A DNA stretch of 21,839 nucleotides from a virus: IMG/VR virus record IMGVR_UViG_3300024346_003222, positions 1 to 21,839 of that record, one strand, 5' to 3'. The notes beneath the pieces are model-generated. The model was not told the origin of the DNA and made no database searches. It was given only the letters and a program-made list of their open reading frames with translations. The first letter of the stretch is position 1; every line of letters starts with the position of its first letter. Shown in pieces: positions 14,192 through 21,839 of this stretch. A program made the position numbers and the translations under genes.

Positions 14192-14894
14192 ATAATTGCT
14201 CCCAGTCAAAATTGATTTTAGTGGTAATTTGCGTAATGTCTTCTTTTCGATGTTTTGGATGGTGCATTATACCATTCTCATTGTCGTAAATGATTCTATC
14301 TCCGTCGTGGTATTGTATTTTTCTAGCACCGCGATGATCATGTAGAGTCATATTTAATGCATGGTCTGTCACAAATTGTCTCATTTTATTGATAAACTCT
14401 CTGTCACCAACATGGATTGTTGTCCACGATTCATTATATCCACCAGCTTTCCAGAAAACATCTTTGTGAACAATGTATTGATTAACAGACTCACATTCCT
14501 CGACAGGATAGTTACGCAAAACTCTCCACTTAAAATAATAAAGTTTTTCTTTATCAAGAGTCATGTTCTCAACAATATGAGTTAGAGCAGTAATTCCAAC
14601 AAAGTGATCAATATCGGTAAAGAACAACCATTCAGTTTCTGCAACCTTTGCTGCTAAGTTTCTAGCACCATGGCTATTGAATCCGATGTCTTCCTTTACT
14701 CGATACAATGAAAGACGTACCCCTTCGTTGAGAGATACGTCTTTCAGAATATCATATGCTGGATACTTTTGTGATGCATCGTCGACGATAAGCACATCAA
14801 TAGGAGTCGGGAATAAATTCCATCGCGCAATTTGTTTTTTTAGTAACTCAGGTTCATCATAATATGTGTGGATGAGAGTTAATTTATTCGACAT
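14187..14894 (-). CDS. Family 2-like glycosyltransferase
   Basis: A 235-residue GT-A fold protein. Near the N terminus LTLIHTYYDEP begins the nucleotide-binding fold, IVDDAS at 36-41 supplies the DD of the nucleotide site, GARNLAAKVAETEWLFFTDID gives the usual GxRN helix and D94-x-D96 metal-binding motif, and FWKAGGYNESWTTIHVGDREF matches the acceptor-side segment of GT2 enzymes. It should transfer a sugar from a nucleotide sugar in the cytoplasm. In phages such enzymes modify DNA bases, virion proteins or host surface glycans; which applies is not visible. Its start overlaps the preceding gene by 11 bases, and its stop is part of a late promoter. Confidence 0.85.
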   Translation of the reverse strand: MSNKLTLIHTYYDEPELLKKQIARWNLFPTPIDVLIVDDASQKYPAYDILKDVSLNEGVRLSLYRVKEDIGFNSHGARNLAAKVAETEWLFFTDIDHFVGITALTHIVENMTLDKEKLYYFKWRVLRNYPVEECESVNQYIVHKDVFWKAGGYNESWTTIHVGDREFINKMRQFVTDHALNMTLHDHRGARKIQYHDGDRIIYDNENGIMHHPKHRKEDITQITTKINFDWEQLL

Positions 14895-15222
14895 CGTCTT
14901 CTATTTGCATATCCGTAATATCATTGGCGGGAAAATCGATTGCATTATTGTGTGTGAGTTGGAAGTATTCATTATTTGTCATATTGTCGGTAAGATATAA
15001 TTGCCACCCATCAACGGTTTCTTTGAAGCCCGTATCAAGCGTAACAATCATATGCTCAGCATCTGTGACCGCATTACCAATTTCTTCAATGGTCGGTTCA
15101 TGATCAAAATACTTAACAATATATTCTTTACCACCCGTAGTTCTCCACATTGGTAGTTCGGTTGTACCGTGGTTCAACCAAATTCGTGTAGAAACAACTA
15201 ATTTTAAATTAATTTCGCTCAT
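14884..15222 (-). CDS. Hypothetical protein
   Basis: A 112-residue acidic, soluble protein I do not recognise. It has a beta-rich first half (LKLVVSTRIWLNHGTTELPMW, then GKEYIVKYFDHEP) and an acidic C terminus ending QIEDDVE. No metal-binding or nucleotide-binding motif, signal peptide or membrane helix is visible. It follows the tRNA gene and overlaps the glycosyltransferase start by 11 bases, which suggests coupled translation and perhaps a shared role, but nothing in the sequence shows it. Confidence 0.65.
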   Translation of the reverse strand: MSEINLKLVVSTRIWLNHGTTELPMWRTTGGKEYIVKYFDHEPTIEEIGNAVTDAEHMIVTLDTGFKETVDGWQLYLTDNMTNNEYFQLTHNNAIDFPANDITDMQIEDDVE

Positions 15223-15239
15223 ATTAATACTTTCAAAAA

Positions 15240-15316
15240 TGGTGATGCTAGTAGGACTTGAACCTACGACCTAGAGCTTAGAAGGCTCTTGCTCTATCCA
15301 GCTGAGCTATAGCACC
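15240..15316 (-). tRNA. tRNA-Arg (anticodon UCU)
   Basis: A 77-base cloverleaf on the minus strand. The acceptor stem GGTGCTA pairs with TAGCATC (one G-T), the anticodon stem AGAGC pairs with GCTCT around the loop CTTCTAA (anticodon TCT), and the T arm is GTAGG-TTCAAGT-CCTAC. The 3' CCA is encoded (15240-15242). It reads AGA codons, which are common in the late genes here. T4-like phages often carry this tRNA to match their AT-rich codon use. Confidence 0.95.
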
Positions 15317-15349
15317 TCTAACTTTTTCTATTTAGGCACAATTTGATGC

Positions 15350-15355
15350 ATTATA
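15350..15355 (-). promoter_or_regulatory. Possible promoter -10 box before the tRNA
   Basis: A perfect TATAAT on the minus strand just after the helicase stop and 34 bases before the tRNA. No convincing -35 box lies at the expected distance, so it may need a phage activator or be chance in an AT-rich gap. Confidence 0.3.
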
Positions 15356-15361
15356 GTCAAG

Positions 15362-16750
15362 TTAAAAATTGAATTTAGACATGTCTCTACGTTTACCGAT
15401 TGTGGTATTATCAAACACAGGAAGATCATCCTGCCCCGAATCAGTAATATCCTGTTGCGCTGATTGTTCTAGATCATATAGCTTCATCTTGCCACGGTCG
15501 ACGCCGATCATGAAACGTTTGTTGACTCCAGGATCATTGTAGCGATTCTTCAACTGCTTGACCATCAGCTGTCCCATCTTCTCAAGTTCTTCTGTAGAGA
15601 TTAAAGCAAACATCAAGTCAGCCGTAGCAGGGAGACCGAACGACTCCGAGGTATCGGTAAGTTCTACATCACTGTTAGCATAACCGCCACGAGTGGTTTG
15701 AGTGGCAGAAACAATCGGAAGATCAAACTCAACTGCAAGACCGCGAAGTTCCTCAGCAATACCCTTGATCAATGTATAGGAATTAACTCCAGACGATGCC
15801 TTGAACCGACTCGACGAACAAATGTTCAGGTAGTCAATAAAGATAATATCAGGACGGAAATTGCGCTTCAATTGAAGTTCATTTAGCAATGCCTTGAAAT
15901 GACCAGTATGAGCAGATGCAGTTGGATATTCCTTGACAATCAGACGACCCTCAGTCTTGGCTCGGATCTTAGTCATTCTATTCTCGAACATCGACCGAGA
16001 TAGATCCTTCAGTTCATGAATATTAACGTTCATCAGGTTAGCGTCGATACGTTCAGCAATACGTTCTTCTGCCATTTCTAACGTAATGTAGAGAACGTTT
16101 TTGTTCTGACTGAGTGCACCAGCAGCCATGTGACACATGAACAAAGACTTACCAACACCAGTACCAGCAAGACATATATTCAACGTCTTGTTCGGCAAAC
16201 CACCGTTCGTAATCTTGTTAAACATCTCAAGATCGAATGGCAGTTTTGTTTCATCACGATGATAGAAGTCATACCGACTATCAGCATTGTCAAGATAATC
16301 ATGCCCAACGTTATTGTCGAAACAAACTGCCAGTGCTTCTTGTAGAATAGAGGGAATACCATCTGCCGAGTTTGTTTTATCATTACCATCGATAATATTA
16401 ATCGACTTCAGGATTGAGTTATAGAGTGCTTTATCCTTACAAAACTTCTCAGTCTCGTCAAGGATCCACTTTTCGTTTACATCGATCTCATCATCGAGTT
16501 TCGTAAGAGTCTCAGAAATACTCTTGTACTCGTTCTCATTGACACTTTTGTCATTCTGCATCGCAATATTAATTGCATCAATTGTCGGTAGTGAATTATA
16601 TTTTGTGACGAACTGATGAATGTAAGCGTAAATTTTACGCTCACTGCTTTCCATAAAGTAATCTTCTTTAATGAAGGGAATTACCTTACGCAGATAATCC
16701 TCATCATTAAATAGTTTACTAAGGATAATCGTCTCGATCTTCTGTTGCAT
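15362..16750 (-). CDS. 41: Replicative DNA helicase, DnaB/T4 gp41 family
   Basis: A 462-residue hexameric 5'-3' helicase that unwinds DNA ahead of the phage polymerase and works with a primase. The N-terminal helical domain (about 1-140) is followed by the RecA-like motor: Walker A AGTGVGKS at 195-202, a TLEM segment with the likely catalytic Glu at about 225, Walker B DIIFIDYLNI at 301-310, and a Q/R segment ATQTTRGGY. The length is close to T4 gp41 (475). The gene order 43-uvsX-41 fits T4-like marine phages. Its ATG overlaps the end of the small zinc-binding ORF. Assignment is secure. Confidence 0.95.
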   Translation of the reverse strand: MQQKIETIILSKLFNDEDYLRKVIPFIKEDYFMESSERKIYAYIHQFVTKYNSLPTIDAINIAMQNDKSVNENEYKSISETLTKLDDEIDVNEKWILDETEKFCKDKALYNSILKSINIIDGNDKTNSADGIPSILQEALAVCFDNNVGHDYLDNADSRYDFYHRDETKLPFDLEMFNKITNGGLPNKTLNICLAGTGVGKSLFMCHMAAGALSQNKNVLYITLEMAEERIAERIDANLMNVNIHELKDLSRSMFENRMTKIRAKTEGRLIVKEYPTASAHTGHFKALLNELQLKRNFRPDIIFIDYLNICSSSRFKASSGVNSYTLIKGIAEELRGLAVEFDLPIVSATQTTRGGYANSDVELTDTSESFGLPATADLMFALISTEELEKMGQLMVKQLKNRYNDPGVNKRFMIGVDRGKMKLYDLEQSAQQDITDSGQDDLPVFDNTTIGKRRDMSKFNF

Positions 16751-16952
16751 TTATTTCTTCCATCCCATGGTCAGCGTCATATTCAAATGCGATTTTCTCG
16801 CAGCAAGGTTCGCAGATAAAGATCTCAAACTCAAGACTATTATCTACACCATGCAAACAAACTGCAGGGTCATTCTTTTTAAGAATGGCCCCACACTGAT
16901 CACAGATCTTCGTAGGCTTCTGAAATATCTTCAGCACTGATTTCACTTTCAA
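16719..16952 (-). CDS. Small zinc-ribbon-like protein between uvsX and gene 41
   Basis: Up to 77 residues. CDQC at about 18-21 and CEPCC at about 48-52, with another Cys and a His between, form a plausible zinc-binding knuckle pair. The frame overlaps the 3' end of uvsX by about 50 bases and the 5' end of gene 41 by about 30, and fills the 149-base gap between them. There is no ATG before the first Cys pair: a TGA lies directly before TTG at 16952, and GTG codons at 16946 and 16937 are the other candidates. Ribosome site is weak, so coupling to uvsX termination is likely. It ends in TAG. Function unknown; a role as helicase or recombination accessory is a guess from position. Confidence 0.6.
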   Translation of the reverse strand: MKVKSVLKIFQKPTKICDQCGAILKKNDPAVCLHGVDNSLEFEIFICEPCCEKIAFEYDADHGMEEINATEDRDDYP

Positions 16953-17955
16953 TCATCTGGCTATTACCCATGCAATAGCGATTTTCAATCCATTGGGAGA
17001 ATGTAGTATCAGTCAAGATAGGCATCCAGAATTCTTTGTTATAGGTATCAGTCAGACGATACTTCTTTTCTTCCTTCGCATTCTGATACCAACCATTGTT
17101 CGGTTTAACAACGTGTCCTGATTCCAGTGCCATGTCAAGCAGACCAGACCACTTACTGATACCACCTTCAAAGGTAACTTCAATCGGGATCTTACTCTTT
17201 TCTCGAACGAAGCGAGACTTCTCGACGTTGATGATAAAGTTATAACCAACAATCTCGGTTCCCTGTTTCTCTTGTTGACGACCAATGATGAAGATGTTAT
17301 CAGCCGAATAGTAGATACCTGTACCACCCGAGACGATTGCCTTGGGGAACATGCCGATTTCCATATACGTATGATTGACCACGACCATAGGAATATCCTT
17401 AATGGTAAGGTGCGGAGTAATCATACGGAACAACGACTTCATCTGTTTGGCACGAGTCATATCCGCCACCGACTTACCGTCAAGCGCATCATCGACTTCC
17501 TTCTTAGAAGCCAAGTTACCAACCGAGTCAACGATGATCATAACGGTATCACTACGTTCGATCTCATTGATCTGTTTCATAACATCATGCTTCAACTGTT
17601 CAATGTCAGTGATGGGAGTATGAATAACCTTGTTGGTGTCGATGCCGAAGTTCTCAAAGTATGACTGCGGTGCACCAAACTCCGAGTCATAGAACAAGAT
17701 TACACCATCAGGATACTTAGTCTGAAAACTCTTAGCAAGAAGCATTGCGAATGCCGTCTTGAAGTGCTTCGATGGACCAGCAAAGATGGTCAGACCTGGA
17801 GTAAGACCACCTTCTAGTTTGCCTGACAAGGCAACGTTTAGTGCAGGAACTGATGTTTGAATCAGATCCTTGGTACTGAACAGTTTACTTTCAGAGAGAA
17901 CGTTCGTCTCTTTAATTGTACTGTTCTTTTTAATTTTATCAATTAATGCATTCAT
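16900..17955 (-). CDS. uvsX: UvsX recombinase (RecA/Rad51 family)
   Basis: Strand-exchange protein for recombination-dependent replication and repair in T4-like phages. Starting at the ATG at 17955 it has 351 residues; the frame is open to 17997, but 17955 has GGAGGA 9 bases upstream and forms an ATGA overlap with the polymerase stop. The Walker A loop is GPSKHFKT at 60-67, the form typical of UvsX (T4 GPSKSFKS), and VMIIVD at 138-143 is Walker B. The following segment SVGNLASKKEVDDALDGKSV also matches UvsX. It should form filaments on ssDNA. Overlaps the small zinc ORF at its 3' end. Confidence 0.95.
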   Translation of the reverse strand: MNALIDKIKKNSTIKETNVLSESKLFSTKDLIQTSVPALNVALSGKLEGGLTPGLTIFAGPSKHFKTAFAMLLAKSFQTKYPDGVILFYDSEFGAPQSYFENFGIDTNKVIHTPITDIEQLKHDVMKQINEIERSDTVMIIVDSVGNLASKKEVDDALDGKSVADMTRAKQMKSLFRMITPHLTIKDIPMVVVNHTYMEIGMFPKAIVSGGTGIYYSADNIFIIGRQQEKQGTEIVGYNFIINVEKSRFVREKSKIPIEVTFEGGISKWSGLLDMALESGHVVKPNNGWYQNAKEEKKYRLTDTYNKEFWMPILTDTTFSQWIENRYCMGNSQMIESEISAEDISEAYEDL

Positions 17956-20480
17956 GCAAATAAATCCTCCAATGTTGCGGTTGGTCTGGTTTTCCATCCC
18001 AACCCTTCTACGATATAATTTAGTGGTTCAAGAAAACTCTTTTCGAACATTACCTTGTAATCCACATAACGTACTAAGTCAAGTTCTTTTGGTAACTTTC
18101 CAAGAAAAGCGATACAGTTTTCTCCTAGAGTATTAGGCTCCTTCAGATAAAGGAACTTAATCTTTTCACCTTCTTGAATCATTTCATACTTCTGTGTTAG
18201 TTTATTTTTCTCAAGCAGATGATTATAAAGCAATGCACCACGAACATGCATTGGTGTTCCTTTAGAATAAATGTCAGCACGAGAAGTATACTTCAGAAGT
18301 CCATTGACACCACGAGGGAAGGCAATAACTTCGGGAGCTAGTTTATTAAAATCAGCTTGAGTCTTTTCAATGAACCGCTGAAGTATGGTTTCGTCTGCAG
18401 TCAGACAAAGTCTTACTGCTTCCTTGAGACTTTCACGAACAGGTGCTGGAGTCGAGGAACGAACAATCTCGAGACCCATGACTTTGAGTTTTGGTTCTGT
18501 GTATCGGACACCTTCGTTATCATAGACATTGAGTGCATACCTTTTCTTCGCAACCCAGATGCCACGTTCCGCGATTGCCTCACGTTTGAATATAATTTTC
18601 TTTTGAAATGCGTTCGTGTAGTCTGCAAGTTGATCACAACTCTTGTTGATTGTCTCTGTGATTTTCTCTTCGCAGATTTTATCGAGAACATCAATGAGTT
18701 TATCGCGTGATAAATTGCCATAATACTTACGAACAAGAGGGTCCAAGGAAATATAACAAGAATCAGTATCACTGTAGAAACAGTAGTCGTGTCCATTGGT
18801 TCCAACAACCTTATTTAGATAATCGTTTAATGCCTTGCCGACTTCCTGAATGATATACTGACCAGTCATCGTGATACCCTCGGCAATACGAGCATCATAG
18901 TAGCGGAAGTATTCGTTACCCATCGCTCCGAACAATGAGTTTAGCTGAATCTTTCTAGCCATCTGGAAGTTGTTATACTTCGCGATGTCATTCTTCAGCC
19001 GTTCTTGTTTTGTTTCTTGGTACTCTTTTTCCGCAGCAATCATCAGCTTTTTATACTTCTGGCGATCATCGAAAAACTTCTGAACAATCTCAGGGAACTT
19101 ACCCATTTGTTTGCGAGTATAAGAATACCCATTAGAAGTCATACAATGATCTCTAGATTGTAGGCTCTCAAGATTATACTTCTTATCTAGGAGTCCGTGA
19201 ACAGTTACATCCATCGGAGTTTCTTGAACAAAAGTTTCAGGAGACTGATTGTATTGCATAATGATTGACGGATACAGCGAGGTCGCATCGAATGAAACAA
19301 CCCAGTCGTACTGTCCAGGTTTTGGTTCCTTCACGAAAGCACCTTCAATCCCTCGACCCTGCGACTCTTTCTTCTGAGGAATCTGGATCTTCTGAGTGTG
19401 GAGGTGATTGTAGATGATACAATCCCACGTGCGAACCTGAGAAAATACATCATTGAAATTACACTTAGCGTCATACGCCATAGTGAGAATCAGTTCAACC
19501 AACTTCATCTTACGCTCAAGACCATCAACGATCTCAACGTCTCGAATATTATATTCCGTAAATTTCTGCCAATCCTTAGAGTAGAATTCTCGGAATGACT
19601 CGTATGGATTCTCTAACTTCTTCAGACCAAGTTCTACCTCGCCGATGAAATCTAGTTTATAACTTTCCCGACGAATATAGGTAAATTTCTTATAGAGATC
19701 AATGTAGTCAATAATCGCTACGCCTGTGATGTCATACGCAATCTGCTCACGACCCATTACGGTCAACGTGCGACGACGAACAAGACCCCATGGACTGAAA
19801 CGTTTACGCCATGCTGTATCTTCTTCAGTGCAGAGGACACGTTCAACACGAGCGATAAGATAGGGAAGATCGAAAAGATTATTGTTCCAACCTGTGATGA
19901 TGTCAGGATAATCTTCTGAATACCAGCGCAGGAATGTTTTAAGAAGATCGATCTCATTATCACATTTTACATAGAGATATTTGTTACCCTGATCACGAAG
20001 TTCCTGCACAGTTTCATTATTATCGTCGAAGTCTCCACATCCCCAAGTTACGAACTGCTTGGTCACGAGATTCTTAACGGTGATCAGTAGGACTTCTTCA
20101 ATCGGATTAGCAACGTCAGGAAACCCATGTTCAGCTGAAGTCTCAATATCGATAGTTTGAATGTTTAGATAACGCATATCCCACTGGACTTCTCCAGGAT
20201 ACTTATGAGTAATATACTGATAGCCGAAATTGTTTTGCCCGTAGATTGGAAAGTTCTCTACGTTCTTATATGTCTGCATGAAGTCGCGTGCAGCGTTGTT
20301 GTCTTCAAATTCTATGGGTTGTAAGTTCTCGCCATAAAGCGAGGTAAACTCAGATGGCTCTTTAGACTTAACATACAAAGTCGGCGAGAAATCATCACGC
20401 CGAATAAAACGCACACCATCACGGACTCCACGGACAAGAACCTTGGATCCATATTGGTGTGCGCATGTATAAAATTTCAT
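17952..20480 (-). CDS. 43: DNA polymerase, family B (T4 gp43-like)
   Basis: An 842-residue replicative polymerase with proofreading. Exonuclease motifs: Exo I TIDIET with D111 and E113, Exo II NNLFDLPY with D204, Exo III Y310-x3-D314. Polymerase motifs: A, FDATSLYPSII with D398; B, KIQLNSLFGAMGN starting at K510; C, YSDTDSCY with D571 and D573. All catalytic residues are present, so the enzyme should be active. It is slightly shorter than T4 gp43 (898), as in marine relatives. A sigma70-like promoter lies 25-53 bases upstream of its ATG. The stop overlaps the uvsX start (ATGA). Confidence 0.97.
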   Translation of the reverse strand: MKFYTCAHQYGSKVLVRGVRDGVRFIRRDDFSPTLYVKSKEPSEFTSLYGENLQPIEFEDNNAARDFMQTYKNVENFPIYGQNNFGYQYITHKYPGEVQWDMRYLNIQTIDIETSAEHGFPDVANPIEEVLLITVKNLVTKQFVTWGCGDFDDNNETVQELRDQGNKYLYVKCDNEIDLLKTFLRWYSEDYPDIITGWNNNLFDLPYLIARVERVLCTEEDTAWRKRFSPWGLVRRRTLTVMGREQIAYDITGVAIIDYIDLYKKFTYIRRESYKLDFIGEVELGLKKLENPYESFREFYSKDWQKFTEYNIRDVEIVDGLERKMKLVELILTMAYDAKCNFNDVFSQVRTWDCIIYNHLHTQKIQIPQKKESQGRGIEGAFVKEPKPGQYDWVVSFDATSLYPSIIMQYNQSPETFVQETPMDVTVHGLLDKKYNLESLQSRDHCMTSNGYSYTRKQMGKFPEIVQKFFDDRQKYKKLMIAAEKEYQETKQERLKNDIAKYNNFQMARKIQLNSLFGAMGNEYFRYYDARIAEGITMTGQYIIQEVGKALNDYLNKVVGTNGHDYCFYSDTDSCYISLDPLVRKYYGNLSRDKLIDVLDKICEEKITETINKSCDQLADYTNAFQKKIIFKREAIAERGIWVAKKRYALNVYDNEGVRYTEPKLKVMGLEIVRSSTPAPVRESLKEAVRLCLTADETILQRFIEKTQADFNKLAPEVIAFPRGVNGLLKYTSRADIYSKGTPMHVRGALLYNHLLEKNKLTQKYEMIQEGEKIKFLYLKEPNTLGENCIAFLGKLPKELDLVRYVDYKVMFEKSFLEPLNYIVEGLGWKTRPTATLEDLFA
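17965..17970 (-). promoter_or_regulatory. Ribosome binding site of uvsX
   Basis: GGAGGA on the minus strand 9 bases before the ATG at 17955, lying inside the end of gene 43. It decides the uvsX start in favour of 17955 over 17997. Confidence 0.75.
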
Positions 20481-20504
20481 AATAATCCCTAATCATCAAA
20501 TACT

Positions 20505-20533
20505 ACTATACCATATAATCATAACAAAGTAAA
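20505..20533 (-). promoter_or_regulatory. Sigma70-like promoter for gene 43
   Basis: On the minus strand TTTACT (20528-20533), exactly 17 bases, then TATAGT (20505-20510). Matches to consensus are 4 of 6 and 5 of 6. It lies between the SNase stop at 20538 and the gene 43 ATG at 20480, giving a leader of roughly 18 bases that holds an AGGG ribosome site. Confidence 0.5.
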
Positions 20534-20537
20534 GGGA

Positions 20538-20960
20538 TTAATTTGCCTTTCTTCTAGACAAAAGTAATTCTAAATCCATATCTTTTGTGCCACCGTCATA
20601 TGCCAAAGCATATCCCTCGGCAATCATCTGATTATTCAATGAGGTCTCTTGACCATTGATAAACAGATGACCGATAATACGACCATACTTCTCTGTGCTA
20701 TCTGGTAACTCAGTCTTGATTAGAATATCTTTAGCACCTGCAAGAGTTTTCTTCATCCACTCTTTAGACTCAAGTCCCAATGCTTTTTCTTTAAGATTTG
20801 TTGTGCGACTTTCTGGAGTATCAATACCTGCAAGACGAATTCTTTTCGTAAGGGAAATATCAAAACCAAGGTCGATATCAGCGTCAATAGTGTCGCCATC
20901 TACAACTTTAGTAACTGATTTGATGCGGTAAATATACGGGTCTTTGTTTTCTGTTGTCAT
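20538..20960 (-). CDS. Staphylococcal-nuclease-like (thermonuclease) protein
   Basis: A 140-residue SNase-fold protein. VVDGDTI at 19-25 gives the metal-binding Asp residues, RIRLAGIDTPES at 40-51 supplies the equivalents of nuclease R35 (R42), D40 (D47) and E43 (E50), and EKYGRIIGHLF supplies R94 as the R87 equivalent. All catalytic residues of the family are thus present, so phosphodiesterase activity on DNA or RNA is likely. There is no signal peptide, so it acts in the cytoplasm, perhaps in host DNA breakdown or phage DNA repair. Its ATG overlaps the preceding stop (ATGA). Similar proteins occur near gene 43 in marine T4-like phages. Confidence 0.88.
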   Translation of the reverse strand: MTTENKDPYIYRIKSVTKVVDGDTIDADIDLGFDISLTKRIRLAGIDTPESRTTNLKEKALGLESKEWMKKTLAGAKDILIKTELPDSTEKYGRIIGHLFINGQETSLNNQMIAEGYALAYDGGTKDMDLELLLSRRKAN

Positions 20961-21256
20961 AGGATAATTTTACTTTCTGGAACAACCAGACCTGAACCGT
21001 AGCGAGTATTATACTCGTTTAACATACCAGTCTCTGGTTCGAAGATGGAAATCACTGCACCTTCACGAATAGGGACGATATCGTCCTTTGCGTAAGGACA
21101 GAAGGGTGCCAAACCAATGCCAAATTGATTGTTCTGATTTGGAATCATCATAATAGCCAGTGGCTTCTTTAGAATTATAAGACCTTCAACAGTCTCATCA
21201 ATATCAGCAATAACATCTTCACCGCTGATCAATCGTATACATTTAACATTAGCCAT
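20957..21256 (-). CDS. Conserved small beta-rich protein of marine T4-like phages
   Basis: A 99-residue protein from the ATG at 21256, chosen because GGAAGGG lies just upstream; the frame also has an ATG at 21271, inside that ribosome site. The sequence ANVKCIRLISGEDVIADI, then GLIILKKPLAIMMIP, then GIGLAPFCPYAKDD, then a hydrophobic strand, is a pattern I recognise from hypothetical proteins of cyanophages and related viruses. The spacing of short strands suggests a small beta barrel, possibly Sm-like, but this is a weak inference. It is sandwiched between hsp20 and the nuclease with overlapping or near-overlapping ends. Function unknown. Confidence 0.8.
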   Translation of the reverse strand: MANVKCIRLISGEDVIADIDETVEGLIILKKPLAIMMIPNQNNQFGIGLAPFCPYAKDDIVPIREGAVISIFEPETGMLNEYNTRYGSGLVVPESKIIL

Positions 21257-21279
21257 TTGGCACCCTTCCATTATTTAAA

Positions 21280-21768
21280 TTACTTTGTTTTACCTTCTGC
21301 TAAAAACTCAGCAGCTTGCGATGGATACTCAGTATCTTCATCTTCAATTTTAATTTTCTTTGGTTTCTTTTCTTCTGGAATAAATGCTTCAAGAAAAATC
21401 TTCAGCATACCATTGACCAGAGAAGAACTCTTTACTTCAACATTGTCGGCGAGAGTGAATTCACGTTTGAATCCTCGCTCGGCAATTCCCTTGTAGAGAT
21501 ATTCAGTAGACTCAGACGAGTCACATTTTCCGTGGATACTCAACAGACCCTCTTGCAATTGAATATCAATCTCCGACTTACCGAAACCAGCAACTGCCAG
21601 TTCGATTACGTATCGATCTTCATCGACTTTCTTGATATTGTACGGGGGATATTTAATTGGCATCATCAGCGTGGATTGATCAGCAATATCTGCTAATCTT
21701 TTCATGACGCGATCAGCGCCAACGAAATAACGATCCATGTGCGAAATACTTGTTGTATCAAATTTCAT
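21280..21768 (-). CDS. hsp20: Small heat-shock protein, Hsp20/alpha-crystallin family
   Basis: A 162-residue chaperone that holds unfolding proteins in a refoldable state. The alpha-crystallin domain spans about 40-135: YPPYNIKKVDEDRYVIELAV, AGFGKSEIDIQLQEGLLSIHG, the loop YLYKGIAERGFKREFTLADN, and the closing NGMLKIFL, which carries the G-x-L-x-I/V signature. The C-terminal tail is charged, ending EGKTK. Phage Hsp20 genes are nearly universal in marine T4-like phages and may help scaffold or replication proteins. It begins 25 bases after a terminator and has AGGAG upstream, so it heads the operon seen here. Confidence 0.93.
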   Translation of the reverse strand: MKFDTTSISHMDRYFVGADRVMKRLADIADQSTLMMPIKYPPYNIKKVDEDRYVIELAVAGFGKSEIDIQLQEGLLSIHGKCDSSESTEYLYKGIAERGFKREFTLADNVEVKSSSLVNGMLKIFLEAFIPEEKKPKKIKIEDEDTEYPSQAAEFLAEGKTK

Positions 21769-21792
21769 ATTTTGCTCCTATTAAGCGAGTTT

Positions 21793-21819
21793 AAAAAAGT
21801 GCCATCCGAAGCATGGCAC
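21793..21819 (-). terminator. Rho-independent terminator
   Basis: On the minus strand GTGCCAT-GCTTCGGA-ATGGCAC style hairpin: a 7-base perfect stem (21799-21805 with 21813-21819) whose loop contains a C-UUCG-G tetraloop, followed by six T residues (21798-21793). It ends a transcription unit from outside the right edge, just before hsp20. Not all transcription need stop there. Confidence 0.85.
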
Positions 21820-21839
21820 TCTCTCTTTATATTATATTT

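Noticed and set aside
17956-17997. Upstream start at 17997 for uvsX.
   Set aside because: GGAGGA precedes the ATG at 17955, which also forms the ATGA overlap with the gene 43 stop; the extra residues are only the shadow of the polymerase C terminus.
1-21839. CRISPR array, insertion sequence, integrase or attachment site.
   Set aside because: No spaced short repeats, transposase or integrase motifs were seen; the repeats present are protein-coding modules.

Overview
This window is a gene-dense stretch of a marine T4-like myovirus genome. Every gene I can support lies on the minus strand, so transcription runs from the right end to the left end. The diagnostic set is a family B DNA polymerase (gp43), UvsX recombinase and DnaB-like helicase (gp41) in a row, with an Hsp20 chaperone and a staphylococcal-nuclease-like protein beside them. 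T4-type late promoters (TATAAATA) and many virion proteins follow. Host: a Gram-negative bacterium, because the phage carries a two-component spanin with an outer-membrane lipoprotein. I cannot name the host more precisely from this window.

Right block, about 15240-21819 (replication and early/middle genes). A minus-strand terminator at the right edge closes an upstream unit. Then come hsp20, a small conserved protein, an SNase-like nuclease, a sigma70-like promoter, gene 43, uvsX, a small zinc-binding ORF, gene 41, a tRNA-Arg(UCU) with encoded CCA, a hypothetical protein and a family 2 glycosyltransferase. Junctions are very tight, often ATGA overlaps.

Left block, 1-14191 (late genes). It is read from at least three late-promoter-like sites at 14184, 11452 and 5342, each of which contains the stop codon of the preceding gene. 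Unit 1 has a ligase-like protein and a double nucleotidyltransferase, both beginning with an apparent capsid-targeting peptide, then a holin-like protein. Unit 2 has the embedded Rz/Rz1 spanin pair, a 1062-residue modular virion protein, a small capsid-targeted protein, a Dps-like ferritin and a B12-binding radical SAM enzyme. Unit 3 has a second modular protein that shares repeats with the 1062-residue one, a large beta-rich structural protein, a small fibre-like protein, two conserved T4-like proteins, a two-helix membrane protein and an M15-family endolysin that runs off the left edge.

Most interesting points: (1) an in-frame TAG at codon 12 of the large structural gene, although TAG is a normal stop elsewhere here; (2) a set of proteins sharing an MLSFKxxIxEE-type prohead-targeting peptide, including two candidate nucleic-acid enzymes that could be injected with the DNA, and one case where the peptide is internal with its own perfect ribosome binding site; (3) a family of repeat modules exchanged between two large virion proteins, with acidic IDE/LDE spacers that resemble prohead protease sites; (4) late promoters built around stop codons. 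There is no gene-free stretch longer than 300 bases.
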